This document shows, in pieces, positions 50,905 to 62,400 of a stretch of DNA of 64,000 nt (the stretch's first letter is position 1; the number at the start of each line of letters is the position of its first letter). Under the pieces are notes generated by a model that saw only the letters and a program-made list of their open reading frames with translations, was not told the origin of the DNA and ran no database searches. This stretch comes from Prorocentrum cordatum (taxonomy: Eukaryota; Sar; Dinophyceae; Prorocentrales; Prorocentraceae), in the NCBI GenBank assembly GCA_963575745.1, contig CAUYUJ010010469.1, positions 386,804 through 450,803 of the forward strand, written 5' to 3'. A program made the position numbers and the translations under genes.

Positions 50905-51970
50905 GAACCAAAACAAATACCCCCGTCAACCCATCCACAAACGATGCCCAGGCGAGTTGCCTTGATCTGGGGAGCGGGGGGGCGTGCAGAGGAACGAAGT
51001 GCCGGAGAAAACGTCGCACCCCAAGAAGGGGGTGAGGATGGGGGAATCGGAGGAGGAGGAGGCGGAGGAGGAGGGCGAGGATCAGGAGGACATCGTGGAA
51101 AAGGACAAGGAGGAGATTGGGGGGGGGAGGGAGGAGGGAACAGGACGAGGAGGAGGAGGACTAGGCGGATGAGTATGAAGAGGGGAAGGAGGAGGAGGAG
51201 GAAAAGGGGCGAGCAGAAGAGCCAGAAGTCTCTTGAATGCGATGCCTCCCAGAGTTTTCTCGGATGTGTCTTGGAAGCGTTTTGGAGGCCTCTTGGAGCG
51301 TATTGGGGGCATCTTGGCGGGCCCAGGGTCGGCTTTGAGCGTCTTGGGTACCTCGGGGGTCCTCCTGAGGCCTCTTAAGAGCCTCTTGGGAGCCTTTTGG
51401 GCGCCTTTTGGGGCAGTCTTGGCGCCTCTTGGGGCGCTTTTGGGAGCCTTGGGGACGCTCTTGGAATCATCCTGGAGGACACCGATCAAAAAAAGAGGGG
51501 GTCCTCGATTAGCGCTGCCCCTCAGGAGCCCCAAAAATCTATTCCTGGACCCTCTTGGAGCGCTCTTGGGGCGCTTTTGGGGTCATCTCGAGGCTCTCTT
51601 GGGCCTCTCCTGGGGTCCTCTTCGGCCATCTTGGAGCCATCTTGAAGCCTCGGAAGGTTATCGAAAGCGAATAGGCGACGATGCAAAAATCATTGGTCGT
51701 CCGTGGGTGCTTGAAGGATTTGGGTCCCTTGGAGCCCCCTTGGAGGTCTCGAAGGCCTCGTGGAGCCGTCATGTGGCGATTTTGGGGGCTTTGGGGGCAT
51801 CTTCGGAGCCATATTGCGGCATGTTAGGCTATCTTGAGCAATCTTAGAGCTCATCGTGGGCTTTCCGGGGCGCTTTTGGAACCGTCTTGGGCCGTATTGG
51901 ACGCACCAACGACCAGCGCCCCCCCCGTTTCAAGACCAAGGGAGGGGGGAGGGGGAGGGGTCAAGACACC
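50905..51970 (+). repeat. R4 large dispersed repeat, copy 2
   Basis: Aligns in order with 33985-35240, including AACCCATCCACAAACGATGC, TTTTCTCGGATGTGTCTTGGAAGC, GATCAAAAAAAGAGGGGG, GAAAGCGAATAGGCGACGATGC and ACCAGCGCCCCCCCCG...GGAGGGGTCAAG. It contains its own GGA tract at 51040-51215. Confidence 0.72.
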
Positions 51971-51974
51971 CACA

Positions 51975-52700
51975 AACCGACCCCAGGTGCGCGACGCTCG
52001 GGCGAGGCGCGCCACGGGTGCCAGGGGCGCCACGCTTGCCAAGTACCCTTGGGGCCCGAGCGTGCCAGGCACGCCTGGTGCGCCAGATGCGCCACGTGCT
52101 CCGAGTGCGCCAGGTGTGCCGCACACTCCAGCCGCGCTGTTGTTCGCCCTCGCCCAGCCGGCGGCGATCTCCCAGTGTTTCTCATATCGGTAAATCTGGT
52201 GGTCATCCTCTCCCTTGCGTCTGGCGGTTCCAGGAAGAACGTGCAGAGTGCGTCAGGTGTGCCTGCGCACGTGACAGCACACATCGGGAAACATGTCGGC
52301 CCCCGCCATCCTTGTCGTAAACCAATGCCCATCATTGTGTCAGCTGGGCCTGCGCACAGCAGGCCACGCGCCACCACCCCCGCCGTCCTTGTCAAAAACC
52401 ACTTGACAGTGACCGCGGGATGGCCGCGCACGATCCAGATTTCGCCGCGAGGTGCATGTTGTATTGTTTTTTGCTCAGGGATGGTAGTCTTGCGCACAGC
52501 AGGGGATATGCTGACACTTCGCTGTCCTTGTCAAAAACAATACAGGGTGCTCGCTGGCTTCACAACATGACTCAATATTTTGCCCGAAAATGTACTTTGC
52601 ATGGGTTTTCACACGGATGGTGGGGGGGCCGCATCGGGTTGGCCGCGCATGCTCCAAATGTGGAGGCAAAGTGCGGTTTGAATGGTTTTTTGACAAGGAT
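51975..52700 (+). repeat. R6 duplicated segment, copy 1
   Basis: Begins with degenerate GCGCCAGG-type words (CAGGTGCGCGACGCTCGGGCGAGG..., CGTGCCAGGCACGCCTGGTGCGCC) and continues into ~130-bp units carrying TTGTCAAAAAC, GCGCACAGCAGG and GGTTGGCCGCGCATGCTCC. Corresponds to 52918-53565 in order and sequence (about 85-90%). Confidence 0.8.
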
Positions 52701-52917
52701 GATGGGGGGCGGGTGGGCATGGTGTCGGCATGGTGTTTGGTTGGTCCCCGGTAGCCGGGGGGAGTGGGTGTACACTAACAAGGAACACTGATCAAGCTAC
52801 CCACCCGCCCGCAAGCCGTCTAGCTCACTCCCCCCCGCCCCCCTTACACATAAGCAAGACCCCGAGCCTGAGCATGTTCAGCGGGTCGTCTTTGGATGGG
52901 CAGTTACTGGGAACCAA

Positions 52918-53565
52918 CACGGACCCCGGGTGCGCGACGCTCGGGCGAGGTGCGTCACGGGTGCCAGGGGCGCCACGCGCGCCAGGCACTCCTGGGGCCC
53001 GAGCGTGCCAGGCACGCCTGGTGCGCCAGATGCGCCACGCGTTCGCGGAGTGCGCCAGGTGTGCCGCACACTCCAACCGCGCCAGGTGCGCCGCGTTCGG
53101 GGCACGCGCAGAGTGCGTCAGGTGCGCCTACGCACGTGACAGCCCACATCGGGAAACATGTCGGCCCCCGCCATCCTTGTCGAAAACCAATGCCCATCAT
53201 TGTGTATGATGGGCCTGCACACAGCAGGACACGCGCCACCACCCCCGCCGTCCCTGTCAAAAAAATGTGACGGTGATCGCGCGATGGCCGCGCCTGACCC
53301 AGATGTAGCCGCTAAGGGCATGTTGTATGATTTGTTTGTCAGGGATGGTCGCCGTGCGCACGGCAGGGAATATGCTGGCACCCCCGCCGTCCCTGTCAAA
53401 ACCAATACAAAGTGTTCGTCGGCCTCACGGATCTGACTCAAGACTTTGCCCCCAGTGTAGTTTGCATTTTTTTTTGACAGGGGTGGTGGGGGGGTGGCGC
53501 CGCATCGGGTTGGCCGCGCATGCTCCAAATGTGGAGGCAGAGTGCGGTGTGTATTGTTCCCCACA
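52918..53565 (+). repeat. R6 duplicated segment, copy 2
   Basis: Same order as copy 1. The copies lie 943 bp apart in direct orientation, separated by 52740-52910. Repeated frames with 'ARCVTGARGATRAR' style peptides are by-products. Confidence 0.8.
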
Positions 53566-53594
53566 TCCTAAGTGGGGTTTTTGTTTGCTCTGGA

Positions 53595-53650
53595 CGGCCG
53601 CGGGCCACACACCCACACACCCACACCCAGTCACACACACACACACATCA
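53595..53650. repeat. (CA)n microsatellite
   Basis: CACACACCCACACACCCACACCCAGTCACACACACACACA-type tract. Confidence 0.92.
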
Positions 53651-53664
53651 TGATCATCATCTTC

Positions 53665-54700
53665 GGGCATTCCATGCGAGCCCGCTCCCGCGGAAGGGAC
53701 CTCCCCTGTGGCCCCTAGGGGGTCCCACCTAAAAGTTGGATTTCCAACGGCTATCGGGATCAGCGAGCCCGCTCGAATGGAATGACCTTCAGGGGCATTC
53801 CATGCGAGCCCGTTCGCGCGGAAGGGACTTCGCCTGTGGCCCCTAGGGGGTCCCACCTAAAAGTTGGAATTCCAACGGCTATCGGCAGCAGCGAGCCCGC
53901 TCGCACGGAATGACCATCAGGGGCATTCCATGCGAGCCCGCTCGCGCGGAAGGGACCTCCCCTGTAACCCCCCTAGGGGGTCCCACCTAGAAGTTGGAAT
54001 TCCAACGGCTATCGGCATCAGCGAGCCCGCTCGAACGGAATGGCCCTCAGGGGCATTCCATGCGAGCCCGCTCGCGCGGAAGGGACCTCCCCTGTGGCCC
54101 CTAGGGGGTCCCACCGGACAGTTGAAATTCCAACGGCTATCGGGATCAGCGAGCCCGCTCGTACGGAATGACCCTCAAGGGCATTCCATGCGAGCCCGTT
54201 CGCGCGGAAGGGACCTCCCCTGTGGCCCCTAGGGGGTCCCACGTAATATCGGGATCAGCGAGCCCGCTCGCACGGAATGACCCTCAGGGGCATTCCATGC
54301 GAGGGAGCTCGCGCGGAAGGGATTTTCCGCTGTGGCCCCTACGGGGTCCCACTTAAAAGTTTGAATTCCAACGGCTATCGGCAGCAGCGAGCCCGCTCGC
54401 ACGGAATGACCCGCAGGGGCATTCCATGCGAGCCCGCTCGCGCGGAAGGGACTTCCCCTGTGGCCCTTAGGGGGTCTCACCTAAAAGTTGAAATTCCAAC
54501 GGCTATCGGCATCAGCGAGCCCGCTCGCACGGAATGACCCTGAGAGGCATTCCATGCGAGCCCGCTCGCGCGGAAGGGACCTCCCTTGTGGCCCCTTGGG
54601 GGTCCCACCTAAAAGTTGGAATTCCAACGGCCATCGGCATCAGCGAGCCCGCTCGCACGGAATGACCATCAGGGGCATTCCACGCGAGCCCGCTCGCGCG
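53665..54700 (+). repeat. 128-bp satellite, about eight units
   Basis: The unit start GGGCATTCCATGCGAGCCCG is at 53665, 53793, 53921, 54051, 54179, 54288, 54417, 54545 and 54673, i.e. spacing 128, 128, 130, 128, 109, 129, 128, 128. Units hold GGAAGGGACCTCCCCTGTGG, CCCCTAGGGGGTCCCAC, GAATTCCAACGGCTATCGG and GAGCCCGCTCG palindromic words. About 90-95% identity means recent homogenisation. Repeated minus-strand peptides (MGPPRGHRGGPFRA..) are by-products. Confidence 0.95.
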
Positions 54701-55160
54701 GAGGAGGAGGAGGAGGAGGAGGTTTAGGAGGAGGAGGAGGAGGAGGAGGAGGAGGAGGAGGAGGAGAAGGAGGAGGAGGAGGAGGGGGGGACCAGGAGGA
54801 GGTGGATGACGAGGAGGAGGACGAGGAGGAGGAGGAGCAGAAGGAGGAGGAGGAGGAGGAAGAGGAGCGAGCGGGGAGGAAGGTTTCAACCACGGCGGCG
54901 TCGGGAGGAGGTGGTTGAAATGAAAGCCTGTCGAGGAGGAGGAGGCGGAGGAGGATGAGGAGAAGGAGGAGGGGAGAAAGAGGGGGAGAAAGCGGGGATT
55001 TCAACCACGGTGCCGTCAGGAGGATGCGGTTGAAATGGACGCTGCTCAAGGAGGAGGAGGAAGAGGAGGAGGACGAGGGGGCGGAGGAGGAGGAGGAGGA
55101 GGAGGAGACGTGAGGGTGATGAGGAGGAGGAGGAGGAGCAGCAGGAGGATGACGAGGATC
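54701..55160. repeat. (GGA)n microsatellite with embedded hairpin cassettes
   Basis: The satellite's last unit passes directly into GGA repeats. Two cassettes (54884-54935 and 54996-55048) carry TTTCAACCACGG..G.CGTC.GGAGGA, then GGTTGAAAT. Confidence 0.88.
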
Positions 55161-55229
55161 ATGCCCTTGAGGGGTATTCCGTACGAACCCGCACGCGCCG
55201 AATGGTCCCCATGGGGGTAGCAGGGGGAA

Positions 55230-55385
55230 GAGGAGGAGGTTTAGGAGAAGGAGGAGGAGGAGGAGGAGAAAGAGGAGGAGGAGGCGGGGATTTCAACCAC
55301 GGTGCCGTCAGGAGGACGCGGTTGAAATGGACGCTGCTCAAGGCGGAGGAGGAGGAGGTGGAGGAGAAGCAGCAGCAGCGTCAGT
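55230..55385. repeat. (GGA)n microsatellite with third hairpin cassette
   Basis: GATTTCAACCACGGTGCCGTCAGGAGGACGCGGTTGAAATGGACGCTGCTCAAGG at 55289-55343 is nearly identical to the copy at 54997. Confidence 0.85.
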
Positions 55386-55760
55386 AGGAGCAGCATCATT
55401 CTGATAGTGTATATTTTCCATACAAAGTAAGGTTTTCGTGTGGGGTCCATCCGTTGGAGTAATTTTTTCACAGGGATGGTGGGAGGCGGGCCTTCATGGT
55501 ATCGGCATGGTTCCTGGTTAGGCGCCGGCCGGGTGGGGTGTGTGTGTATGTTTCATGGAACTGATGAATTCCTTCCCGAAGGGGAAGAAGGGGGTTGGAA
55601 ATGGAGCCTCCCTAGACGATTCGTGCAGGCACCTATGAAGAGCGGACTTCGAGGGAGGGTTTATTCAATCGCTCCGCTCACTCCGCCGGCCCGTATTGCA
55701 TGATCGCTACTGCTTCGGCGCGGGCTCGGGGCCATTTCGGCGCCGCCGGAAGGAGGAACA
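55386..55760. other. Gene-free stretch
   Basis: Includes TTCCCGAAGGGGAAGAAGGGGGTTGG (about 55571) and TCAATCGCTCCGCTCACTCCGCCGGCCCGTATTG (about 55665). The second matches 23407-23440, where a CTTGGGG block also follows. No gene. Confidence 0.45.
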
Positions 55761-55764
55761 TGAG

Positions 55765-55865
55765 GATGGGGAGGGGGAGGGGAGGAGGAAAAGAGGATGA
55801 GAAGGAACGGAGGAGGATGAAGATAAATATGAGGAGGAGGAGGAAGGGAAAAGGGCGGAGGAGGA
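55765..55865. repeat. GGA/GGGGA microsatellite
   Basis: Imperfect purine tract; no coding signal. Confidence 0.85.
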
Positions 55866-55869
55866 AGCC

Positions 55870-56285
55870 TCTCGATGGCATCTTGCGGCGCTCTTGGGGC
55901 CAAACAGGGCCGTCGTCCAGATGCTTCTTTGGGAGGCCCTGGGGTCTGTTAAAAGAGCGTTGGGGGGCGCTTGGGAGACATTTTTGAAGCCTCGTAGGGC
56001 CTCTTTTGAACCTCCTTGGAGCCTCCTGGGGTCTCTTGGGGGCCTCTTGGCGGCATCTTGGGCCATCTTGGGGGCCTCTCGGGGCCTCCTGGGGCCCTCT
56101 TGGGGCGGAAGGCTTGAGGTTTCGGTTCGTGGTCCCCATCTTGGGCCCCTTTGGGGCCGTCTTGGGGCTCTCTTGGGCCGTCTTGGGCGTCTCTTGGGCC
56201 GTCTCGGGGCCCGTTTGGGCTCTCTGGGGGCCTTCTTGGGGGCGTCTTCGTACGCTTTTGGGGGCTCCTTGACTTTAAACGGAGA
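55870..56285. repeat. CTTGGGG-type degenerate repeat block 4
   Basis: GGCGCTCTTGGGGCC, GGGCCTCTTGGGGGCC-type words. The minus-strand Pro/Arg/Gln-rich frames are artefacts of the repeat. Confidence 0.75.
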
Positions 56286-56452
56286 AGGTTAAAGGCGAGG
56301 TATAAATCGAGCATGTACCGCTGCCGTGCCTGGCTCAAGCCGGGCCCGGCCAAATATATGACTGTGCCTCACTGAGGCGCACGACTTGCATCAGAGATCG
56401 GAAAATACCTTTTCCATTGACGATGCCCATCCTATCCTTTACTCCAGATCCC

Positions 56453-59400
56453 ATGCTTCGTCTTGCACTCTTGCTCATGCGATATGAGCCAAAGCCTGGG
56501 ATATGGCAACGCTTAAAGCGTAACACATACCTAAGCTTACCAGCTTGTTTTCGACTTGGTAGCGGAGCTGGCTACACTCTCGTGTGGCTGGCTCTCGCTC
56601 TGATTCCTGTAATCCACGGCACAACTTGGTGGACTACTACTACGGTGGAATACCATGTTGCGCCGGCTCTGCGAGGAGCGGAGCCAGTCCGCGATCGAGC
56701 TAGCGGGGCAACCCGCGAACTCGAGACGCTCTCTCCTACTTCACTGCGCTACTTCACTCCCGACTTCCACCAGATGCCAATCGGCAACTCGATCGAGAAC
56801 GTGGTCACCCTGCGGGGCTACCCGCAGCGGGGCCACCTGCATCCCGTGCCAGTCAGGCGCCTCACGGCTACTACGCCAGAGCCTGACAAACCACAGCCTA
56901 AACCAATCACCGAAGCCGAAATGCACATGCATTGGATCAAGATAACTATATTCGGCATTCTGTGGGTAATAATGGGATGTGCTGTGGGATACATGCGGCA
57001 GGGGATGGACGACACGCGTACTACTGGCCCTTCATGGGACCCTGCCGGTACTACGCCTTTTCGCGAATACGTTCGCGAAGTACATGCATGGTTAAACGTA
57101 ACGAGTGGCAATATGACACCACCACAACAAGCTGCAGCACTACAACGAGGCCTTCAAGGTCTGGCTCGTCGTATCGCCATGCAGGTCCCCTCCCAGATCA
57201 TCAATTATGGTGTAACTGTCAATGGACAGCCAACGGATGCAGTAACATATATACTGTACTTACTGAGCACCAAATTTGAAAATCTGGAAGATGAGCGCCA
57301 GCTCAACTCTGGCACTGCCCTTATCGACTTTCGCGTCGAAAGGGGCGAGCGAATCGACTCAGTGTTAGCTCGGTTCGAGATGGCCCGTGACGAGGCTAAC
57401 TCCGTTGGCTTTGTCATCCCCAACTTTCAGATCCTAACGCTGATTCTCTTCAGAGCGTTAGGCGTTGGCGCGTCACGAGCCCAACACCTGCTTGAGCCCT
57501 TCAATCATCAGATGCCCCGAACACAAGCAGACTATGACAGGCTGCTGACCAGGATGAGGAACTACGGACATGTTGCCGAGCGCTCTCCTGGCAACATAGC
57601 GGGTATCTTCACAGGGCACCACTCACATGCAGGTGTCTACGCCACGACTGCGGGGTCACCCGCTGGTCCTGGCGAGCCAAATCCCTGGGCTGACCCAGCC
57701 GATATGCCCAACGAGGCCACTGCCCTTTTAGGGCAGACTGGCCAGGCATCGGCAGAGGCAGCTGAGGCGAACGCCTGGTCGAACTACTCGCCAGGCGCCG
57801 CCTACACTGCAAGCCCGCCCTCGGGCACAACCCTCTGGGGCCAAGCGGAGTCATCCGCTCAAGGGTCTCAGCCACCCTCACCGTTTGAATCTGGCACTGA
57901 CACAGATACCTCATCTGACGATGAGCACAATGGAATAGTCTCTGCTGGTAATGACTACCCAGCGGATGACACTCACCTCTCTGAACAACAAAGAGCGGAA
58001 GCCGCTTTTATGGCTTATCGCAAATCAAAACGCCGTTGGAGGCGCTTTATGAAGAAACCAGTCAGAAAGGTGAGACGTGCAGTACGCCGACATTTCAAAC
58101 GATTTGGAAAGGGTCGTGGCAAAGGGGGTCGCAGACGCCGTATGCATGGTAGGGGTATTACTGCTTTCCTCACGTCCTTAACTGATATGGCTTTTGAAGA
58201 AGTTCTTATCGGAGGCAAAGGTCGGGGTCACAGGCGGACCTCCGGTAAGGGAAAAGGGCGGAGGGGCAACCCTAGGGACGCTTCTGGCAATACTATGAAG
58301 TGTCATACATGCGGTAGCACAGAGCATTTGCGCGATCAATGCCCGAAGGGGAAAGGAAAGGGATCCGTACATTTGGCTCAAAATTCTTTTATGGATGACA
58401 TAGATTACATTGACTACGAGTTTTACGTCAATCCAGAAGCGGCTCCCGCTGCGGGCTCCTCCACGTATTACGTGATGGCCCGCTACGCTGAAGCAACTGT
58501 AGCCCTGGAAGACTACGCAGTGACCCTCTTCGACGAGTTCCACGGCTGGGACGAGGTCGACGAGGTCGCGTACAATGCTTGGTTCGGTCTTCCAGCGGGG
58601 CCACCCGCCGGCGACGAGGTCTCCGAAGCCGAGACCGCCCCGGCAACAGAGGAAGAACTCACCGCCGTGCTGGCCCCGCAAGTGATTGGCACGCCGTTGC
58701 TGCCAAATCCTTCGTGGGCTGGTTCGGAGGCGGGAGACGCCGATGACGAAATGCGGGGCCATCCCGCGTATTCCGACTCCGAAGAAGCCGAAGAAGATTA
58801 TAAGGACATGCTCCAAGAGCAGGTCTCAGAAGCAATCCGACTCCTGAGTGCGCCAGCACAGCAGCAGATAACTATGAACGAACTGCTGTCACACCCAGGA
58901 GTTGCACGTCTACGTCCATACTTGGATTCGGACATGTCAGCATCTCAGATGCTGACAGCACTCCAAGCTCTAGCGGGGTCACCCGCCGAAGAGACGCCAG
59001 ACGCAACAGCGGGGCCACCCGCTTGGTCTATGGATGTATTCATGCAAGGTTGTGATCAAATGGACATTAACGACCTCACGATGGAGCAGTTAAACGACAT
59101 CGGGTACTTCCGAAGCCCGTATCAAAACGTGTTCATGGTCCAGGACAGCTCAGAGGACTCGGAGGACATGCGCTATGCCAAGAGGGACAGACGACCGTCG
59201 CCCCCCCGAGACTCAGAGCATGACGACCAAAGGCCAATGGCACGTGGTAGTGCGTCAGCGGGGCCAGCCCGCAGAAGGAGCCGTTCAGCTCCCAGACGCC
59301 CCACACATGATGAATCGGGCTATCCATACAGTACTGAGCACTCCGTCGGAGTATCCGCTCAGCATGTGCCGGATTGGTACATCAAATGGTACCCCGGCTA

Positions 59401-62400
59401 CTCGATGGACACGCTTCGCCACTGGTATTCTAAGGAGTACTGCACTAAAAGGGACGAAACTGGCGCGATAATACGTACCAAGGGTGGCAAGACCAAGACG
59501 CCAGAGGCTTGGGACAAAAGGGCTAAGAAACAGGAGATCATCAACGATCGCAAGACATACAGGAAACAAGTATGTCAGTGCGAGCCCTTCAAAGGTCACA
59601 TGCGCAGGTGTCCGATGGACCGCCCCTCCAGGAGCCCTCATCACGGTGAGACCCCGTGGAATTGGTCTCATGGAGATGACGCTGGCAACGTCCATGATCC
59701 TAATAAGGAGGTCCCTGGAGGAGGAAAGCGCATCACCGAAGCCGATCGTGTCCCTATGACCGAAGAGGTGGCCAACATCGTCAGGGAAAATTGGGTACAG
59801 CTTCCCAATGACCATCGCCTCAAGGAATGGAACCGCCGATTCCATAAAGAGGCGGGGTCACCCGCTGGATCCATTAAAGAGGCGGGGTCACCCGCAGAAT
59901 CCAGCAAAGAAGCGGGGTCACCCGCAGACGCGGCGCCAGCCGCTGGGTCCGCGGACGACGAGTGGATAGCTGTTGCATCTGCTGCCGGGTCCGCCGCCGG
60001 CACAGACCACACCGAACTGAATGAAGAATGGGCGGCGGAAGACGGCTCAGAGAATCCATTCCCTGATGGAAGCGCCTGCTGGTGCTACAGCTCTTCGGCG
60101 CAGAAGTGGTTTTGCACGAGGGTAATCTACCGCCATGAGAATGGCAAGTACAAGCTGGCCATAAAAGGTACTGCCGACATCGACCAGATGAGGCAGGTCA
60201 TCCATGATCATGGCCAGCCAGAAGGCCCTCCTAGAGACCCTCCTGGTCCACAACCGGGCAAGGGCAGCAGACCACCTCCAAGACCTGAAGCCGACTCCTC
60301 GTCTTCACCGACTCCGGCAAAAAGGCACCCGTCCAAGAGCCCCGAAGGCACACAGGGGCGGGCGAAGGCCAGAGGGATCGCCAAGACGGACGACCCTGAG
60401 CCGGTGGATCCTCCCGGTCTGTCCGTGACGGAGAGGAGGAAGGCTTTTGCTGGACCATCGACCCCGATGCCACCGGCGACCCAAGGCGATGTCAAGGACG
60501 AAGCTCGCGACAAGCCTCAGGCAGCTTTCCGAGGTGACTGGACTCCAACTCTGCATCAGCCGCGCCTTGCACCGCGACCAGGTTCGGCACGAATGAAAGC
60601 GCAGCCGAAGCCCGAAGCTGGGATGCGGTCGGTGCGGGCAGAAGCGGCCGCCAAGGCTAAGAAAGACAAGGGCTCTGCGGGGCCACCCGCTAAAGCGGCG
60701 CCAGCCGTAACAGCGGGGACACCCGCAGAAGGCACTCTCTCAAGAGAAGAACGCTTCAGAGTCCTCAAAGAATTTGGCGACCAACAAAAACTAACCGATG
60801 ATGCAGCTGCTGACGAAAGTCACCCGAACCCTGGCGCGGAGTCATCCGCTGGAGCTGCCTCGTCAGCCGCAGGCTCTGCTGGGCCACCCGTTAAAGCGCC
60901 GCCAGCGGCATTAGCGGGGCCACCCGCACACGGGCAGCCAATAATGTCTGTTCTTAGGAACATCCCTCTGGGAGCCATCGAATACTGGCAAGGCATTGAA
61001 GGCAAAGGCCCGAAGCGCACCATAAACCCACGAGTCACTCCAGACGACACGGACCGATACGAGGTCATTAATTGTCCTGTTCGTCGTAACTTCGAGTGCC
61101 GCAACGACTGGGAACGTGAACAACAAACCGTGGGAAATATGTTGCGAGACAGGCCGCCACTACGCGTTGCGCAGCATAAAGCAGAGCTCCTGAAGGTCAT
61201 GGAGAGGTTCGGCATGGATCCGACTTTGCCGCGTGAAGGGCAGATGACCAAGGTGTCAATATGGTTCTCTACAGCCCTACGACACAGTCCATATTGGAAG
61301 GACGGATTCAGCCGACACTTCGAAAAGATCAGCACTTTCGATCCATACGATGGCTGGGTTGTCGTTGACGATCTGCTGACAAACTGGACTGAAAATGATC
61401 AGTGGAAAGGCTATCGTGAAATGCACGAGGTGCTGATCAAGGGCAGGCCCCACACGTCATACGTGTATTGGGTGCTGCTAAACTGCTGTGAGATGATTGA
61501 CCATCACGGCATGCAGAATGGCAGGCTCCAGATGAAGTGCGTTGATGACAGCATGCTGCTGCCTCCCAGGTTTCGACCAACGGCACGCAGGCCACAGTAC
61601 TTCATCAGAGCCACGAACGGCCACAGCAGTCCAGGCATCCACTGTCCCGAGTCGCTGTACAAGCCGATCACAACATGGATGAAAGAACCAGACGACCCAG
61701 TATATTTCATCCACGGGACACAGTGGGAGTATGTCAAGGACATTCTTGCTAATGGCCTTTCATGCCTCGCACAGGACAACCCTAAGAGGAAGGGGGGGCG
61801 CCAATTTGTGCACGGCTGCCCCTACCTCCCGGGCGACCCGAGGATTCAATCGGGCATCCGTCCTGACTCGGAGGTGCTCATATTCTGCAGCATCAACAAG
61901 ATGCTGTCCAGTGGCTTCTCCCTATGGAGATCAGCAAATGACATAGTCATGACACGAGGCCACGACGGACGTATACCGCCCGATCATATCCTCCAGATTG
62001 TGAGCATTGCGAAATATCGGGTCGGCGAAGCCTGGAGCAATCCGCTGGCTTATGACAAGTCGCGGAGGCGGGGCCAACCCGCGGACAGGATTCGCACCGA
62101 TGACTACCTGCCACTTAAAATGTGTGACAGAACTCTGGGTGTAATGGAAGATCACGCCATGTACCTAAAGGGCTGGACTAAGACGGACGGTCGTCCATTC
62201 AATTTGGTCATGACCGAGCAAGATGTTGCTCCACGACCGTACGACACACAGACAGTCCTCATGATGAATGCCCAGGAGGACGAGGTCATGCCTGAAGCGG
62301 GGCCACCCGCAGGTGCGGGGACACCCGCGGTAGACACCTCGGACGGTTCATGGCAACAAGTGGTCACACCAGTAGCAACGGTAGCATCTCCTTGGAGGCC

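Noticed and set aside
53665-54700. CRISPR array
   Set aside because: The 128-bp units are contiguous with no unique spacers, in a eukaryotic context.
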